Source: Todiramphus chloris collaris (Eukaryota > Chordata > Aves > Coraciiformes > Alcedinidae). Taken from it: DNA of 64,000 nt. Below, one piece after another: positions 45,001-58,600 of the stretch. A model generated the notes under the pieces. That model was given only the letters and a program-made list of their open reading frames with translations, was not told the DNA's origin and did not search any database. The translations under genes and the position numbers were made by a program. The stretch's first letter is position 1. The number at the start of each line of letters is the position of its first letter. The stretch is from the NCBI GenBank assembly GCA_025345505.1, contig JANVCC010000077.1, forward strand, positions 9,541,163 to 9,605,162, read 5' to 3'.

Positions 45001-48000
45001 TCTGATGGAAAATGCACAGCCTTAATAGATGTGCTGTTATGCCCTGTTGAATTTTGTTGTTGTATTTATTTTGCTCAGAAAGAGAAAACAAGTAATTAGC
45101 CAAGAAAGCTCACAGCTGCATAGCATACTCCCCTCTCTCCTATATACACACACTCTATTGGTATATGCAAAACTGGCACTAATGAAACATAAATAGATCC
45201 TTCTCCTGTATGGAAAAGACTTTTAGCATTGCATGGGAATGAAAGCAAGAGGATTCTTTGGGAATCTGAGTTATTTGGGTTCCCAGTTTGGATTTTGGGC
45301 TCTAAAGCCCTTTGAGGTTCCGGACATGGTGCGATGTCTCCATGGGTTTCTTGGTTTATTTAATGTTTGTTTAAACTTGTTGGGAGATGGGATCCTGTTT
45401 CTGGATTTCTGTAGCCACATTATTTGCTGCAAAAATCTAAGCTTGTGTTGAAGTTGCTGTTTCTAGGCATCTATGGTCATAAAACCATAATTTGAGCCTT
45501 CTCAAGCCTCAGTCAGAGGCAGCTGATCCAGTTATTAACAGCCTGATGTTATTACAGAAATCCTGAAATCATCAGTCTGAGATGAATCGATTGCCTCTGG
45601 GTCATTTCAGGAGGTACTTCATTCCTATGCCTGCAACTAGTGGTTAAAAGAGCCTGCACTGATAATGCTGGTTCCTTGTGGGGTTTGGACCACCGCTGGG
45701 GTGGCTGAAGACATGCACCATACGCCTCTCGATGGGACCCTCCAACCAGCCCCGTGGTGGGGCTGTGGTGAAGCCAGCTCAGCTCTGCTGCTTAGCGAGC
45801 AGTGACAGAGCCCAGCCTGTGTTACGGGCCGAAGAAGTGCTGAGAGTCAGCTGGCTGCCAAATATGAAGTGAATTTTATCTTTCTGAAAGTACTGTACTC
45901 TGGGAACGAAATTACTTTTTTCCACCCAAAAACTCCAGGTGGAACCTTTCTCTGTGCAGATGCTCCAACAGGCAACAGCCCCCCATGTGCCAAGCCTCCT
46001 CCTTCTGTGGATTTCAGGCCACATCTCCAGCATGCTCTGCTTCCAGCAACCAACCCTTTCTCTGGAATCAAAGCTCCTCTTCCTCCAGGCAGCCATGGAG
46101 CCTCCATCTGTGAATCGTGGCTTTCCACCCCTACGACCAAAGTCAGGCCCCAGCTTCTTTTGCTGTTATTTCCTTCCTGCATTTTAACTTCTCACCTCTG
46201 TTCCTAAAACGAGCGTTGCCCCAGAGGCTTGGCAGACTCTGAGCAGCACCTTTCAGCACTGTGCTATCACCCGTGTGCTGCTCTGTGGCACCTGCACCTC
46301 TGTCTTTCTCAGGCTAAAATAGCCACCCACGTGCAGACCTGGCTGTACACCAGGTCCTGGCCATTGGCAATCACGTCTATTCTGTTCTCTCTGGCTTCTC
46401 TGTGCAAAATACCTTCATGTCCCCTGCCCTTTATTCACCTGCAGTTACTCGCAGCTTTATTGTTTTGAGAAACTAATGAGAGATGCAATGAAGTCGTGGC
46501 ATTTATCTCTATGCTTCCATATAGCATTTGTGGTCAGAGATGCCTCAGGTTCCAGGCACTGCAGGAACTTCACCAAGGTGCCCTGCTCTATACTCTTCAA
46601 GACCTTGAATAAAATTCACAAAAGACTTTCTGCATTTTATTTTAAAAGGGGGGAAAGGTAATTTGGCTTCAGATAAGACAGGCTGGCTTGTCTTGCAGAG
46701 ATTGAATGAAATATGGCTGAATCCTGCCCTTCAATACCCTCTCAGTAGGAACAAGTTAATGAGTTCTCCATTACTGTTCTCATAGAGCAACTCAGAAGAA
46801 AATAGTTTTCTCTCTTAGCGTAACATATTTCCTTTCTAGTTCTTCTGTGCTTTTTTAACAATTACCTTTCTATTCAGGCAGTCTCTTGGCATCAATAAGA
46901 AACCTCCTATTTGAACACCTTTGAGGAGTTCACACAAGTGGTTTGGGAAGTGCTAGCCCAAGCTCAGCCACATCTTTCCCGTTATCTAGCAGAAACCCCT
47001 CCTTCAGACTTTCTGCACACTGCATGGAATTTCCTCTTCTGTCTGGCTGAATTTTTGGAGAGCCTTAAACATTGGCAGGGCTCTGCAAAATTTTTCTGGG
47101 GAACTTGGTAGAAGTCGAGCTGAAATGGTGAATTATAATGGAAGTAAAGAACATAACATCACGTCATTCCCCATGAGACTTGGTTTCTGCCGTCACTGTG
47201 CCAGCCCTGTGGCTCTGTGTGCGTACCTGGGGCTGCTGGACCCCCAGCTCTGCAGAGCTGCTCTCAGCAAGACTCTGAAGGTTTGGGCTCTTGAGGCTTA
47301 AACAAAACACTCTTGTCTCAGAAAGCCTTCCTTTTCCAGGACGTGCAGTAGCAGGCTGCAGCAGGGAGGTGGAGGCTAGTTTAGAGACAATAAGTGTTCA
47401 AGAGGTCTCCTCTTCCTATAGGCAGGGGTATCGTATGCAGGAATCATTAAACTGGCCCCTAAACGGTTTGCATTTAGTGGTGACAAATCTGAAAGGTACC
47501 AGTGACTAAGTTAGATAAACTTTGAAATGCTTGATTGTTCTGTTTTTCCAGCTCACCCTCACAGTAATGTCCAGTGCTTTAATAGCAGTTTCCTTAGAAA
47601 GTTCATCATGTTTTGCATGTCATGATGCCAGAAAAATTAACTTATAGGGAAACAAAACAAATATGTAATTCTTCATGGGAAAGGTCACTTTTCTATCCCT
47701 TCCTCCTACCTGCTGTACACAGTTGTTTAACCGTGTGTCTTTGGCCATCTGAAGCGGTTCCCCCTCAAGCTTTTCTGCCTGCGTCTCTCTTGGCATGGTG
47801 AATTTGACTCTTATCGTACCCCTCGGTTCCTTTGTGTGCGTGGAAACAGCTGCTGCCACACATTTATCATCAAGTCCCGAGGAGCCACAGCGCGTAGCGA
47901 GGAAAGCCTCCCTGGCCACGGCAGATAGCAGCACCGCTGGGCAACGCTGGGTGCGTGGGTCCTCGCGCGGCTCGGGGAGCCTTATCTCCCTGGGAGCAGG

Positions 48001-51000
48001 GCCAAGCTGCTGGGAGCTCACGCTTTGTTTTCTCTCTTCAGCGGGCTCGTGTCCCCACCAAAACTTTGGCACTAAGGTGCAGCAGGCAGTCACGTAAGAA
48101 CAAAGCATCAGGGAAATACTGCATCGGGGATAAGGTGAGGACGTAGGCTGGTGTTGAGATCTTAATTGTGCGTGCTTGGCAAGCTGATAAGGTGGCTGGA
48201 GCCTCATCAGAGAGCAGGCAGTGGCCTGTGCTGGGGGACAATCCGTGTCCCTGGGACACAATGGGAGGGGAATTACGTACTCGCACGCACACAGAGAGAG
48301 GAAGCCTCCACTTGACAAAGTGGATATTTTTCACATGTCTTTATTTTCTTCCAGCGTTGCCACTGCCTGTTGGCAAAGAGACTGCAGAGCTCTTTAAAAG
48401 CAGCCAGAGGATGTTGTTACAGAAAAGAATCAAAGTGGCCAATCACTGAATAACTGCATTTCCATACTGTTTCTGTATGGCATGCATGCATCATACGCAC
48501 ACACAGGGCAATCTGCGGTCACTGATGCAACAGATCGTTGCAGAGAATTAGTCCCCTTGCACTAATGGCTGAAACCATTTGAAATTCCCAGGGGAGACAC
48601 CAAAAGTTCTTTTTTTTTCCCAGCTGTGCTTCCTCTTCGTTTGCTGCAGCCTTTCCTGGAGCTCTCAGCTGGCCTTACTGCAGTAAACTCTGTTTCTTCT
48701 TCATCTCAAAGTCCATGAGCTCTTCTCCCAGTGCCATTGCCTCTCATTTGCCTCACGGTACAGCCTGACATGTCCGTAACCCTCTTCTTTGCTCTGTGCC
48801 TTTTGTAGTGCTCAATTCCAGTGCAAACCCCCTCACTCCTTGTTCCCCTACATCTCTTCAAGGAGTATTGACCTTTTATCTCCTGCCACTCGCCACATCC
48901 ACAATTAATAAAAAAGTGTTTTGTGGGATGCTACAAAAATGCACAAAGCTTTAGGACCTCTTGTAAATGTTTTAGGAGAAATGCTATTCAGGAACCTTTT
49001 GAGCACACCTGCCCTACAACTGGGTCTCCAGTGAAGGCTTAACTTGTTTGCCTGAGTGTTTTAAGTTTTAATTATGTGTAATGATGCACCCTGTTTGTGT
49101 ACTGTGTTAGGCACATATGAATTTTAGGTGATTGGGCCTCAAAAGGTGTTGCTTCTTGGACCATACTACTGATCTCCATAATCTGGGTATTTCTTTTTGT
49201 GACAATAACTAGAGCCAGATGGCTCAGGTGAAGGCGTAATTCTTTGACTACAATGTTTGAGAAGGTTTTTCTTTTCTATTGCACTAGCCAGGGATCACTG
49301 GACAGCTGAAGTCTGACTCTTAGCACTGATTTTTGATGTGTTTGACCCAAACACCCATGCACGCTTCCTAATAATTTGCTAGATACAGCCCAGTCCTGTG
49401 CTCTCCCCCTGAGTAGCTGAACTGCCACGCCAAGTGACCTTCTGCAGACACCTGGATGAAGTAGCGAGAGGAGCAGTTAATCTGATTCTTAGCTCAGCAT
49501 GCTAGCTATCTGCAAGAGGGCAGCCTGCCAGAAACGTCTAGCGACACAGTGGTCCAGGGGAGGAAGGTTTTTGCCAAGATGCTGTGGGTGCTGCTGTATG
49601 GAGTTGAGTTTAGAAGGAGAAGAATCTGTGAAATGTGAATTCAAAAACACAGCTGTTGTTAAAGAAATAAGGAGCTGTTCCCAGTAACACACGGATATTC
49701 AAGATACAGATATTTTTTAAAAATTATTTTTTAAGTATCAGGAAATTAAACAGTAAATGCTGCGGTGTCAGCCAAAGTTAACTCTACCTAATACTTTTGG
49801 CTTGGCCACCAGAGGTGGTAGCAAGCCGTATGTGCAGTTAAATGCTGTTTTTATTTCATTTCATTTTAAACTTAAAGCCCTTTATGCAGGTTAAACATTC
49901 TGGGACTTGTGCTTGCCTGTCACCCAGCAGTTTCGGCAGTGTGTGCGTAACCCGGCGGGGAGTACGTGTTACAGTTCTCCCTCTGTGCCTGCTCCGGAGC
50001 AGTTATACATTTGCTAACAGCTTCAGGAGGAGAGCCTGGCTTCGCAGCCTGCCCAGAAGCAGCCAGTGCTTGAGGGTCACCCTGTAGTGCCTTTGCTGGC
50101 TCAGGATGGCAGCTGCTTACAGATGCCTGTCAGAGTTTTGTAAGCCACTAAAGAAAACGAAGCAGCAATTTAAGAGCATTGCAATAGCTGGCAAACAGCT
50201 GCTCTCTGCTGTCTGAAATCAGGGCTCTGCCAGGCATCCAGTGAGGTTCTCTGCAGCACCCGTTTGCAGGCACCCACCCCACACCTCTAGGGAGTCCTGT
50301 ACCAGGAACTCCCTGATGAGAACTGCAGCTCGCTCACTCGCTGTGTTTCCAATGACCTCAAGGTCAGATGCTTAGACCGGGTTGTGTGAAGCCTCCCCTG
50401 AGCCTCCTCTGCCCACCTCGCTCTGACTGGGTGTGGAGGAACTCTGCTGTCAGTGTAGGGAGACCTGCTGCCTCTACTCCCTTCCTTCCCTGGGGAGATA
50501 ACTCTCCAGTGATAATTCCACAACATGGGTGGCAAATTATTTTTTTTTTCTCATATATTTTTTAACAATTGATGCCAGCCAGGGTTTAGCCTAAACCTGT
50601 TAGTGGTCAGGATGACCCTGGCAAGCATGGGAGGGGATTTGTCTGTGGGAGTCCCTCAGTGGCAGCGCTGTTTGGGCTGGGGCTAATGCTGGCAGGATCC
50701 ATCCCTCTGGAGATTCTCCTGGAGAACCTCAGCCCAATAGTGCTTGAACTGGAAAACTTCAGGTACTCTTGCTGCAAACTGGGTGTCGAGGGTGACACAG
50801 TTATTTAGGATGTGGTGCCATCTGAAAGAACATCAGTGTGGAGACAAGATGTGACTGTGGCTCCTGAATTGTTTGCTTTAACTGTAAGCAAAGGTGGAAG
50901 CTGATCCCTGTGGACAGGTTTAGTCTGTGTTCGTCTGTGCCCTGAAGAATGAATGCAGAGTGTTATGGCTTGGGATTCTTAGAGGTGTGGATATAATATA

Positions 51001-54000
51001 AAAAGTCTCTTTAGTTCAGCAGAAAAATATTTGGACTCGCTAGGCAAGGAATTGTTTTCTATTATCTACATCTTGGGTAACAAATCCGTTCTGATAAATG
51101 CAGACAATATCAAGTCCATTGTTGTTGGCACCCAAAAATAATAGATAAGTTGTCTTGGGCAGTTCTAGTGGATGATGTCCAAAGATGACAGGCTTTTGCT
51201 GCTGATAAGTTCAAAGTAAATGTAGTTTTTTAGGTATATAAGAGAATTGTTGTTACTCCTGAGTACTGAGTGTTCCCAGTCTAGTTACGTAAGAACAGTG
51301 ACGAAGTTGGCTTGAAGCCTTCTTCAAGGTTTATTTGGATCACAAAGAGAGTTCCGTACTCTGTAAAAAGAGAAAACTGGGTTGATTTCACACTTGAAGC
51401 CATTCACTATGAATGTCTGTAGCAACACCTGGCAGAGGTCCCACTGTCACAGAATGAAGACACCAAACTGTATCAAAAATAAAAGAAGAGCAAAGCAGCC
51501 AGGCAGGACATCTCTGTCCAGGAAACCGACGTGCAACTCATTCAGCCCTACAGTATGTTTTCCTTAGACATCCTGTGCTTCCCTCAGGGTTTTAAACTGA
51601 ACCATAACAGCTTGTTCCTGCAGACAAAGCCTGGTGCTCATTGGTACTCGCCAGGTCAAGCCTTTAATTTGCGTGCGGGCAGAGACCCTCCACTGAGCCA
51701 GCTTATTGCTGGGGGAGCTTCACCAGTTAAAGCGAGGTTAAAAAAATGCACTTCTGCTAATGCCTAAAAATGAAATGAAAAGCCAAGTAAGTAGGCTTTA
51801 GAAGTCATGGATTGGGTTTCCTGATGAGATAAGTTTTCAGGTGACTGACACTTTTGTGGTTTACCTGTGTTATAGTGAGTTCTCATCTAGGGGCACTCTT
51901 AGTGGTATGTAGTGAAGGGGCTGGGGAGAGGTCCAGTTCTGTTTCATGCCTGAACTCCATCAGTGCCAAGCAAGGTATCTCCTGGGAGATGAATGGAGGA
52001 TGTCTTTGTCTTCATAGTTTCCACAGAACAGAAACTTAAGCAGGTGGTCAAAAGTGATGGGGTCAGGAGTAGGTTTATATACTACAGTAGCTCGAAGGTT
52101 CTTTCTGACACCTCAGTAACAGTAGTTAACTGGCATTTTTGAATGGACAGTTTTGAACTGCAGCCTTTGAATTTGCTGAGCCTAGGGTACAGATACTACT
52201 TCCCTGATCTGCTGTGTAAGTGCTACAGTATTTGTGGCCAGTTCTGGTATCCACAGCATCATCCATCATTCCGTTGTTGTGAACATTTTCTGTGATTAAC
52301 TGGCAGAGGGAGCCCCGGCCTGTCTAGGAGCATTCTCTTGCTGTTTACTATCATTATAATAAGATATTTGACCCATACAGTAACAGCATTAGTGTTGGGT
52401 CCAAACCAAAATCTTTGGATTGAAAATGCTCTACGCTTTGGGAAATGGTCAGACCCAGATTTTGTGGCTTGGCTCAAGCTCTGAATGAAATGAAACCGAA
52501 CGTGCCTAGGATTAAAAATCCTTTAGTGTCAGAAGCTTTCTTTTGAGAGGTTTTTTTTTAAAATCTCTGCTGGTTGCAATGTTTCTTAGGTAAGACTTTG
52601 CAAATGTAAGTCGGGTTTCTCTACAAGCTGTTTTTCCCCAGATCTTTACATGTATGTGTGTTAGTTTCATAGACTTCTAATATAGAGTAAGCCAATATTT
52701 CTCCCTTTGATTTTTGGTTATGTTTTCACCTCTGTAGTAAGAAGAAGAATTAATGCAATCATAGTCTGGATGTTTATAGGCTTCAAGTCCTTTTTTTTCT
52801 CTTTTTCTTTTTTTGTGCTGCATAGGTAGATGCCACTCATGGAAAAAATACTGGTGATACAGTTTTAATTTGAAACTGTTCTGGCATCTGAAGCTGAATA
52901 TCTTAAGTGTCCATCTAATGCTTTCCCTATGTCCATCTAATGCTTTCCCTTCGGAGGCTTGTGTGCTATTGAATCTCTGCTACATGAGGTCCACTGCACA
53001 CCAGACTGGATGTGTTCTAGAGGAATCCCTAGTGCGTGTGCGGTGTTCCAGGAAAGCGTTACATGCTACCAGAGAGCTAGAGAAGGACTTGAAGGCCGTG
53101 GGTTGAACTTTTTTGTTTGAGAATGGTTTGTTACTTGACAGATGACAGCCTAATTTTCCTGACTGTTTATTTTTGAGAAGAGCACGAGTATTTTCAGCAC
53201 TCCTCTGTAGCAACTAACTTTGGCCTTTCCGAAAAGTTGGATCACAGGCATTTCTGTTAACTTTTCTGTTTACTCCCTTTTGTAAACAAAGATTAAGAGG
53301 ACCTCCCCGGGAAGTTGATGTTTAAGTCCTTTGAGGACCTCCGCGCCTGGATCTGCGTGAGTGGGAGGTGGTACGTGCTCCTGTGTCTCAGGAACAGGAG
53401 GAGAAATGTGAAGTCGATTTTCCTTTCTCTGCAGCTTTGCTCATGGCTTCCCCTTCTCACCGCCGAGAGCCTCCCCATCAGCCTGTCCACAAAGCCACTG
53501 CATCCCTTGAGTTGCAGCATTGCCCCTTTGCTGCACCTCCTCAGAGCCTCAGTGGTGACTGGGCTGGCACCCTGGCAGCCTGGCTGCCTCCCCACCATCC
53601 CCGCTGGGATGGCAGAAAGCTCAGCAGAGAGTCTTGCGAATGCTCAGCGGTTGGGAGAGACCACGGAGCTGTAGCTGGTGGCTTGTGGGCTGGGCCTGAC
53701 CCGTGGCGGGGGCCTGGCTCTGTGCCTTTTCCTCGGGGAGGATGGGGAACGGGAGCTTGGGCACAGCAACACCACTGCTGCTTATTTGCAGCAGCTGAAG
53801 ACCTGGCCCGGGTAACCAAAAGAAACACAAAACATTCCTGAGCCTGGAGGGGATCCATAGCTCAATTTTGGGCTTAGGATCCTCTCCATATTCTTTATTT
53901 CAGTGTTTGTGAGGTTCATATTTGTATTAACTTCAGAGGACAGTCAGGAGGAAGCTGGATCAGCTCAGAGAGACCATGGTTAGTGCTTCTTGTAATGCTC

Positions 54001-55239
54001 AACCCAAGTGCTCCAGTTCCTTGACATTATCACCACTGGAAAAAAAAAAAAGAGGTAAAATATGGAAAACATGGAGTTTGGTACATTGGGTTGATAATGT
54101 GAGGGTTGTAGACACCCATAGGCATACATTCTAGCCATACCTTTACATCTTGTGCCCAAGGAAGAAATTATTTCAAAACTCTGCTTCCTAATGCATCATC
54201 CAGACCTTACGGTCTGAACAAAACAGCAAAGGCTCAGTCAACTAATCTTCTCCTAAACATCATATCATGATATTTCACGTCATTTTGGGGTGGGTTTTTA
54301 GCAAGCTCTGTATGCATTGCTTAACATTAAAAGGCTACGGTAAATTATTTTCCTCTAGAAATGCCAGCAGCAATAAATCTTTCCTCCTTGCCACTCCTGT
54401 AATGAAGGGCTTGGCATTTTAAAGCCCTGAGCTGTTGACTCACCTTGCTTGCAGAAGTCCCCTTCCTGCCAGCTCAGCTTTCCAGTGACCAGTGCCTCTG
54501 CTGCTCTGTGCTCTCCATCAATGGTCCTGGGCTGTTTTACCAGACACCTTCCCTGAGGCTTCACAAGAGGCTGTGCTTCCATCTATGTGATCTCCACCTG
54601 ATCTCTGCCAGCATCCCAGGGGGTATCTTCACACTTAGAGCTATTCAGGGACCCAGCCTAGCCTCTGCCACAATAAACTCCTCTCTCTCATTATCTGTAG
54701 CACCTCGAAAACCTTCTTTCAGCTGAATGACCCATATTTTAGGTGCAGGCTGTTCCGTACCCTGCGAGCGCACGGCGTGTCTATGTACTTTGTGGTATGT
54801 GCTGATGGAGCTCAGCACGGCTGCTCTCTGATACTGCTTTATAACATTAGAAATATTTGCTTGTCTGTAATGTCAAGTCCTAGTTGTCATGTTTATTCTG
54901 TGGTTGCTGTTGCCGGTTGGCTTCGGGCCGTACCTACAGGAGTGCTTTTATGCATTTGTACGTTTAAAAACCCAGTGCACCCCGCTGTTTGTCCCTGTCC
55001 TTAGGCCTCTGTAGCCAGAGTTTCCTTACCCCGCTCTGCCTTGCAACCCAGGCTTGTTTCTTTCTCTGGACTGGAAACAAAATGCCCAACTCCTTTTTTT
55101 GTGAGCTACTCATCCTTGCTGCTTTGTAGTGCTTCACGAACTCACCCTTCCAGCTCTGGCTGCTCGGGACATTTCGGTATTATTTGGAAAAAAAAAGAAA
55201 AGAAAAGAAAAAAGAGTGGGAGGAAGATACTCAGGTTCC
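42075..55239 (+). other. GRK5 intron 1, 42.1-55.2 kb
   Basis: Mostly unique-looking intronic sequence with a T/G-rich tract (44637-44684), a CpG-containing patch with an exon-like splice pair (47850-48093) and a 22-bp tandem duplication (52909-52950). No transposon or known gene is recognised. Confidence 0.7.
52909..52950 (+). repeat. 22-bp tandem duplication
   Basis: Two adjacent copies of GTCCATCTAATGCTTTCCCT differ only in the two spacer bases. The near-perfect match suggests a recent duplication. Confidence 0.92.
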
Positions 55240-55600
55240 GCAGAGCGCGGCTGAACTGACGGTATTAAACGCTTATTTGTGCTTTCTTCTGTGTTACCAA
55301 ATGAGAACGGGAGGGTGGAGGAGAGGAAAGCTTTGTTCGGCGGCAGCGCCTTTGTGCGAGCGCGCAGCACAGTGAGCCCCGGTGCGGGGCTGCGAGGCAC
55401 CGGCTGCCGCCTGGCTCTGCCTGTGGTTCCGCTGCTAGGTGCGAGCGGCTTGGCCACCCCCAGCCCCCCGTGACGTAAAGGTCGTCTGGCCCACGGGTAA
55501 TTCTATTGCTACCAGACTTCAGCGAAAGTAAATACGCGAAGCATTATATAACCCGGGGAGGGGAGAAGGAAGACGAAAATTACGGTGCCCGCAGATTGAG
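55240..55600 (+). promoter_or_regulatory. Intronic CpG patch with CRE and TATA-like motifs
   Basis: About 240 bases (55240-55480) are CpG-dense within AT-rich intron. TGACGTAA at 55471-55478 is a CRE-like site. TATATAA at 55545-55551 is followed by CCCGGGGAGGGG. The order CpG patch, CRE, TATA is consistent with an alternative promoter or enhancer on the plus strand. No coding exon is recognised nearby. Confidence 0.4.
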
Positions 55601-58600
55601 TGGGGAGGGTTGTGTGTGTTGGTAATGAGTAATTTAGAACATCTGCAGGCTTTTTTTTTTTTTTTTTAAACGTTTTCCATTTCCCTGCTTTGTGGTAGAG
55701 CCTGTTTTTACAAGGCCTGAAGGCAATGTTGTATCCAGCAATGGATGAATTTAAAGGCCTGGATGCCTTTTATTTAGGTCAGCACTGAGATCCAGCATTC
55801 AAAATTGGAATCCAAATTTTTGCTTGAGTAATCACAATTTTCCAAGTCTACGTGCATAAGGAAACTCACCTTGTCTCTTCCCAACGCCCCTCCTCCCTGC
55901 TACCCCCAAACCTACAGTGCGTATACCCAGGGAGAGACCTGCCATTTCCCATGTCACCAGTAGCTGGCTGATGTGGTGTTATCTGGTGGTGGTCACAAGG
56001 GTGGCCACATCTTCTACAGCTCTGCCTTTGAGTTTGGACATGCAGAGATCCTCAATTTCACTCCCTGCAGACACTTCCCCCCTCCAGCCCCTTAAGCAGA
56101 GTAACATCAGTAGCACTTACATTGTCCTTTCCATCCGGGAATGTTTCAGAAGTTTAGGAACGCTGTAAAAAAAAAAATCCTCTGCTTGCAGAAATAGATC
56201 TTCAGGCCACTCTGGAGCATAGCAGATCCCCACTGCTTGGGACAGGAACAGCTGGACCTGTTTAATATTAAGCTTTCAATTATATTTTTCTTTTTTTTTT
56301 TGTAAGAACTGATCTGCATTAAGTATTTGAGCATTTCTTTCCTTTGTTGTCATCTTTCAAGAGAGGAGACATTTCTTCTTCCACATCCTCTGTTTAATCA
56401 GAAGGCTGAAAATAGGTATTTGGGGATTCCGGTGTTATTTATTTTTCCCTATTAGGAAATGAGTCACGAGTAAGTGACAATACTGTCTCCAATCAGAGAG
56501 AGTCACAGCTTGTGGATGCCAAGGACTCATCTGCTAATTATGACTTTTAACTGCACAGTCTTAAAGCCATTGTCTGAACCTTACCCTGTTTCAGGGATTG
56601 CTTTTGCCTTTTATTATTTTTCTTCCAAACAAGCTGAAAAGGGCGTTTCACTCTTTGTCAGCGAGGATACATTCTGAGAGGTTCTGAGTGCTTTTTCTTC
56701 CCAGTAAATTGAGGGGGTGTCACAGATGGTCAGCATTGCTCAGCACTCCCTCCATCAAATACATTGTAGAAGCCTCTATTAGCAGAAGCACTCATAAAAT
56801 TACCCATCAATATCTCTGCATGTCAGCTGCCACGTACTCATTGCCCTGATAGAAAGTCACGTGTGTGGGCCAGGCTGGGGTGGTTTTACTGGAAAGACAG
56901 CTGAAAAGTCATTCCTCTTCCTTGGGAGATAGGGGTATTCTGCTTCATGCCAGTGCCACTTAGAGATGGATCTTTAAGTCCTGTTAAGTTTAGCATACCT
57001 CTCAAGATGTATACTGAGCGCTGCCTTAAGATGCTAAATATTAAAATTGAATGTATAAAATCGACTCTGATGCTTCATTTGTTGCTCAGGACCTTTGCCT
57101 CAGCGCTGTAGTCCTTCTTTGTTACGTTATTGCTCTGATATGAAGTCCTTTGTTCTCCCTTTGGTCATGAAAAGTAATTATTTTTAAAAGCAGAATGAAC
57201 TTTATGTTAAAAAACATTTGCTTTCTGCATTAAGAAGTACAAGTGACTCTAATTCTAGGGGAAAGTTATGTTGGCTTTAAGGGAAAAGTAATTACAAATA
57301 ACTGTGTGCAAAGCCAGACGAGATTGACTGGAGGAAAACCTATCTTAATCCCTTGATCTGACAGTCGCCTGTCAGTCAGAGCAGGAAAAGAAAGTCACTG
57401 GGGTTTTTTTTTCCATCTCTGTGAGGTGGGAAATGTACATCCTACTTCAGAGATGGGAAATGAACAAATAAGTCTGCTGGGCAGCATGGCAATTATACAC
57501 ACATTCTTTTCTGGAGAGACTGCACATAGCCAGGATATTGCCAGTTTCTGGTGATAGGGGTATCACAGTGCCTGAGTCTCCTCTGGCTCTCAGGTGTGTA
57601 TTTACAGAAGTGCCGTGTTACTAAGTTATGGAGGATTTTATTCTGTCCAGTGCATTCATCGTAGCTGTCACTGCAGGGCTTAAAACTGGAGCTCTGCTGT
57701 CCTGGTGCTGTGGAAAAAAACCCATAGGAATAAACTGTTTATGACCAGTTTGCAGTTTGAGGCAATAAAAAAACCCAACAAACAACAAAACAGGTAGAGG
57801 ATGTTGAAGCATCCATACGTCTGTGCTTCATGTGCATAGATGCATGCTTTGTTTTTGTAGAGGAGGAACTGACGCCTTGTAAATATTGTCTTTTTCCAGT
57901 TTTTTGTTTGATTTTCTAACATCCTCACCATCCAGTGGCTTGAAACCACAGCAGGGCAAGGTGAGGAGATGTCCTCTCTTCTTTTCAAATCCCAAAGCAT
58001 TCTTTACCATTCTTGTTTTAGACTAGAATTCCTTCTCTGCCTCCCAAATGGGGACTGCTTTTGTATACCGCCCAGTACGGGCATTTCCAGATCATGGAGA
58101 CCTTCCACAAAATTACCAAAGCCACATGTATCTTGGGGCTACAGAGCTAACTGTCACCTTCTGAAGCTTTGCTTCCTCTTGTAAAGAGCGAGGCTGTGGT
58201 AAAGCTGTGAAACTGCAGCTTGGGCAAACATGTTCGAAGCTTCTGATGTGCACCGTAGTAGCATATAGAAACACACCAAAGGGAAGCCCAGGGTTCCAGA
58301 TATCAGGGTAATTTATCTGAGATCCTTTCCTGTACACCTCAGCTCCACAACAACCTGATCCAGCAGCTCTTTGACAAAGCTGTATGTTTATGTAGGGCGT
58401 TGGTGTTCTTTTCTAGCTGCATGGATGCTTTTACTAAAGCATTTGTTGGAGGTGGTGGGTTGAGGTGGACACCATGAAAGCGAATGCTAGAGGAAATGGT
58501 GGAAAACCTCTGTGCAAAAATATGGTTCATGAAATGAAACACACTGTAACTGGCTAACACCTGATACCTGCTTGCAGAAGAGCAATCCCCAGGTAGAGGG

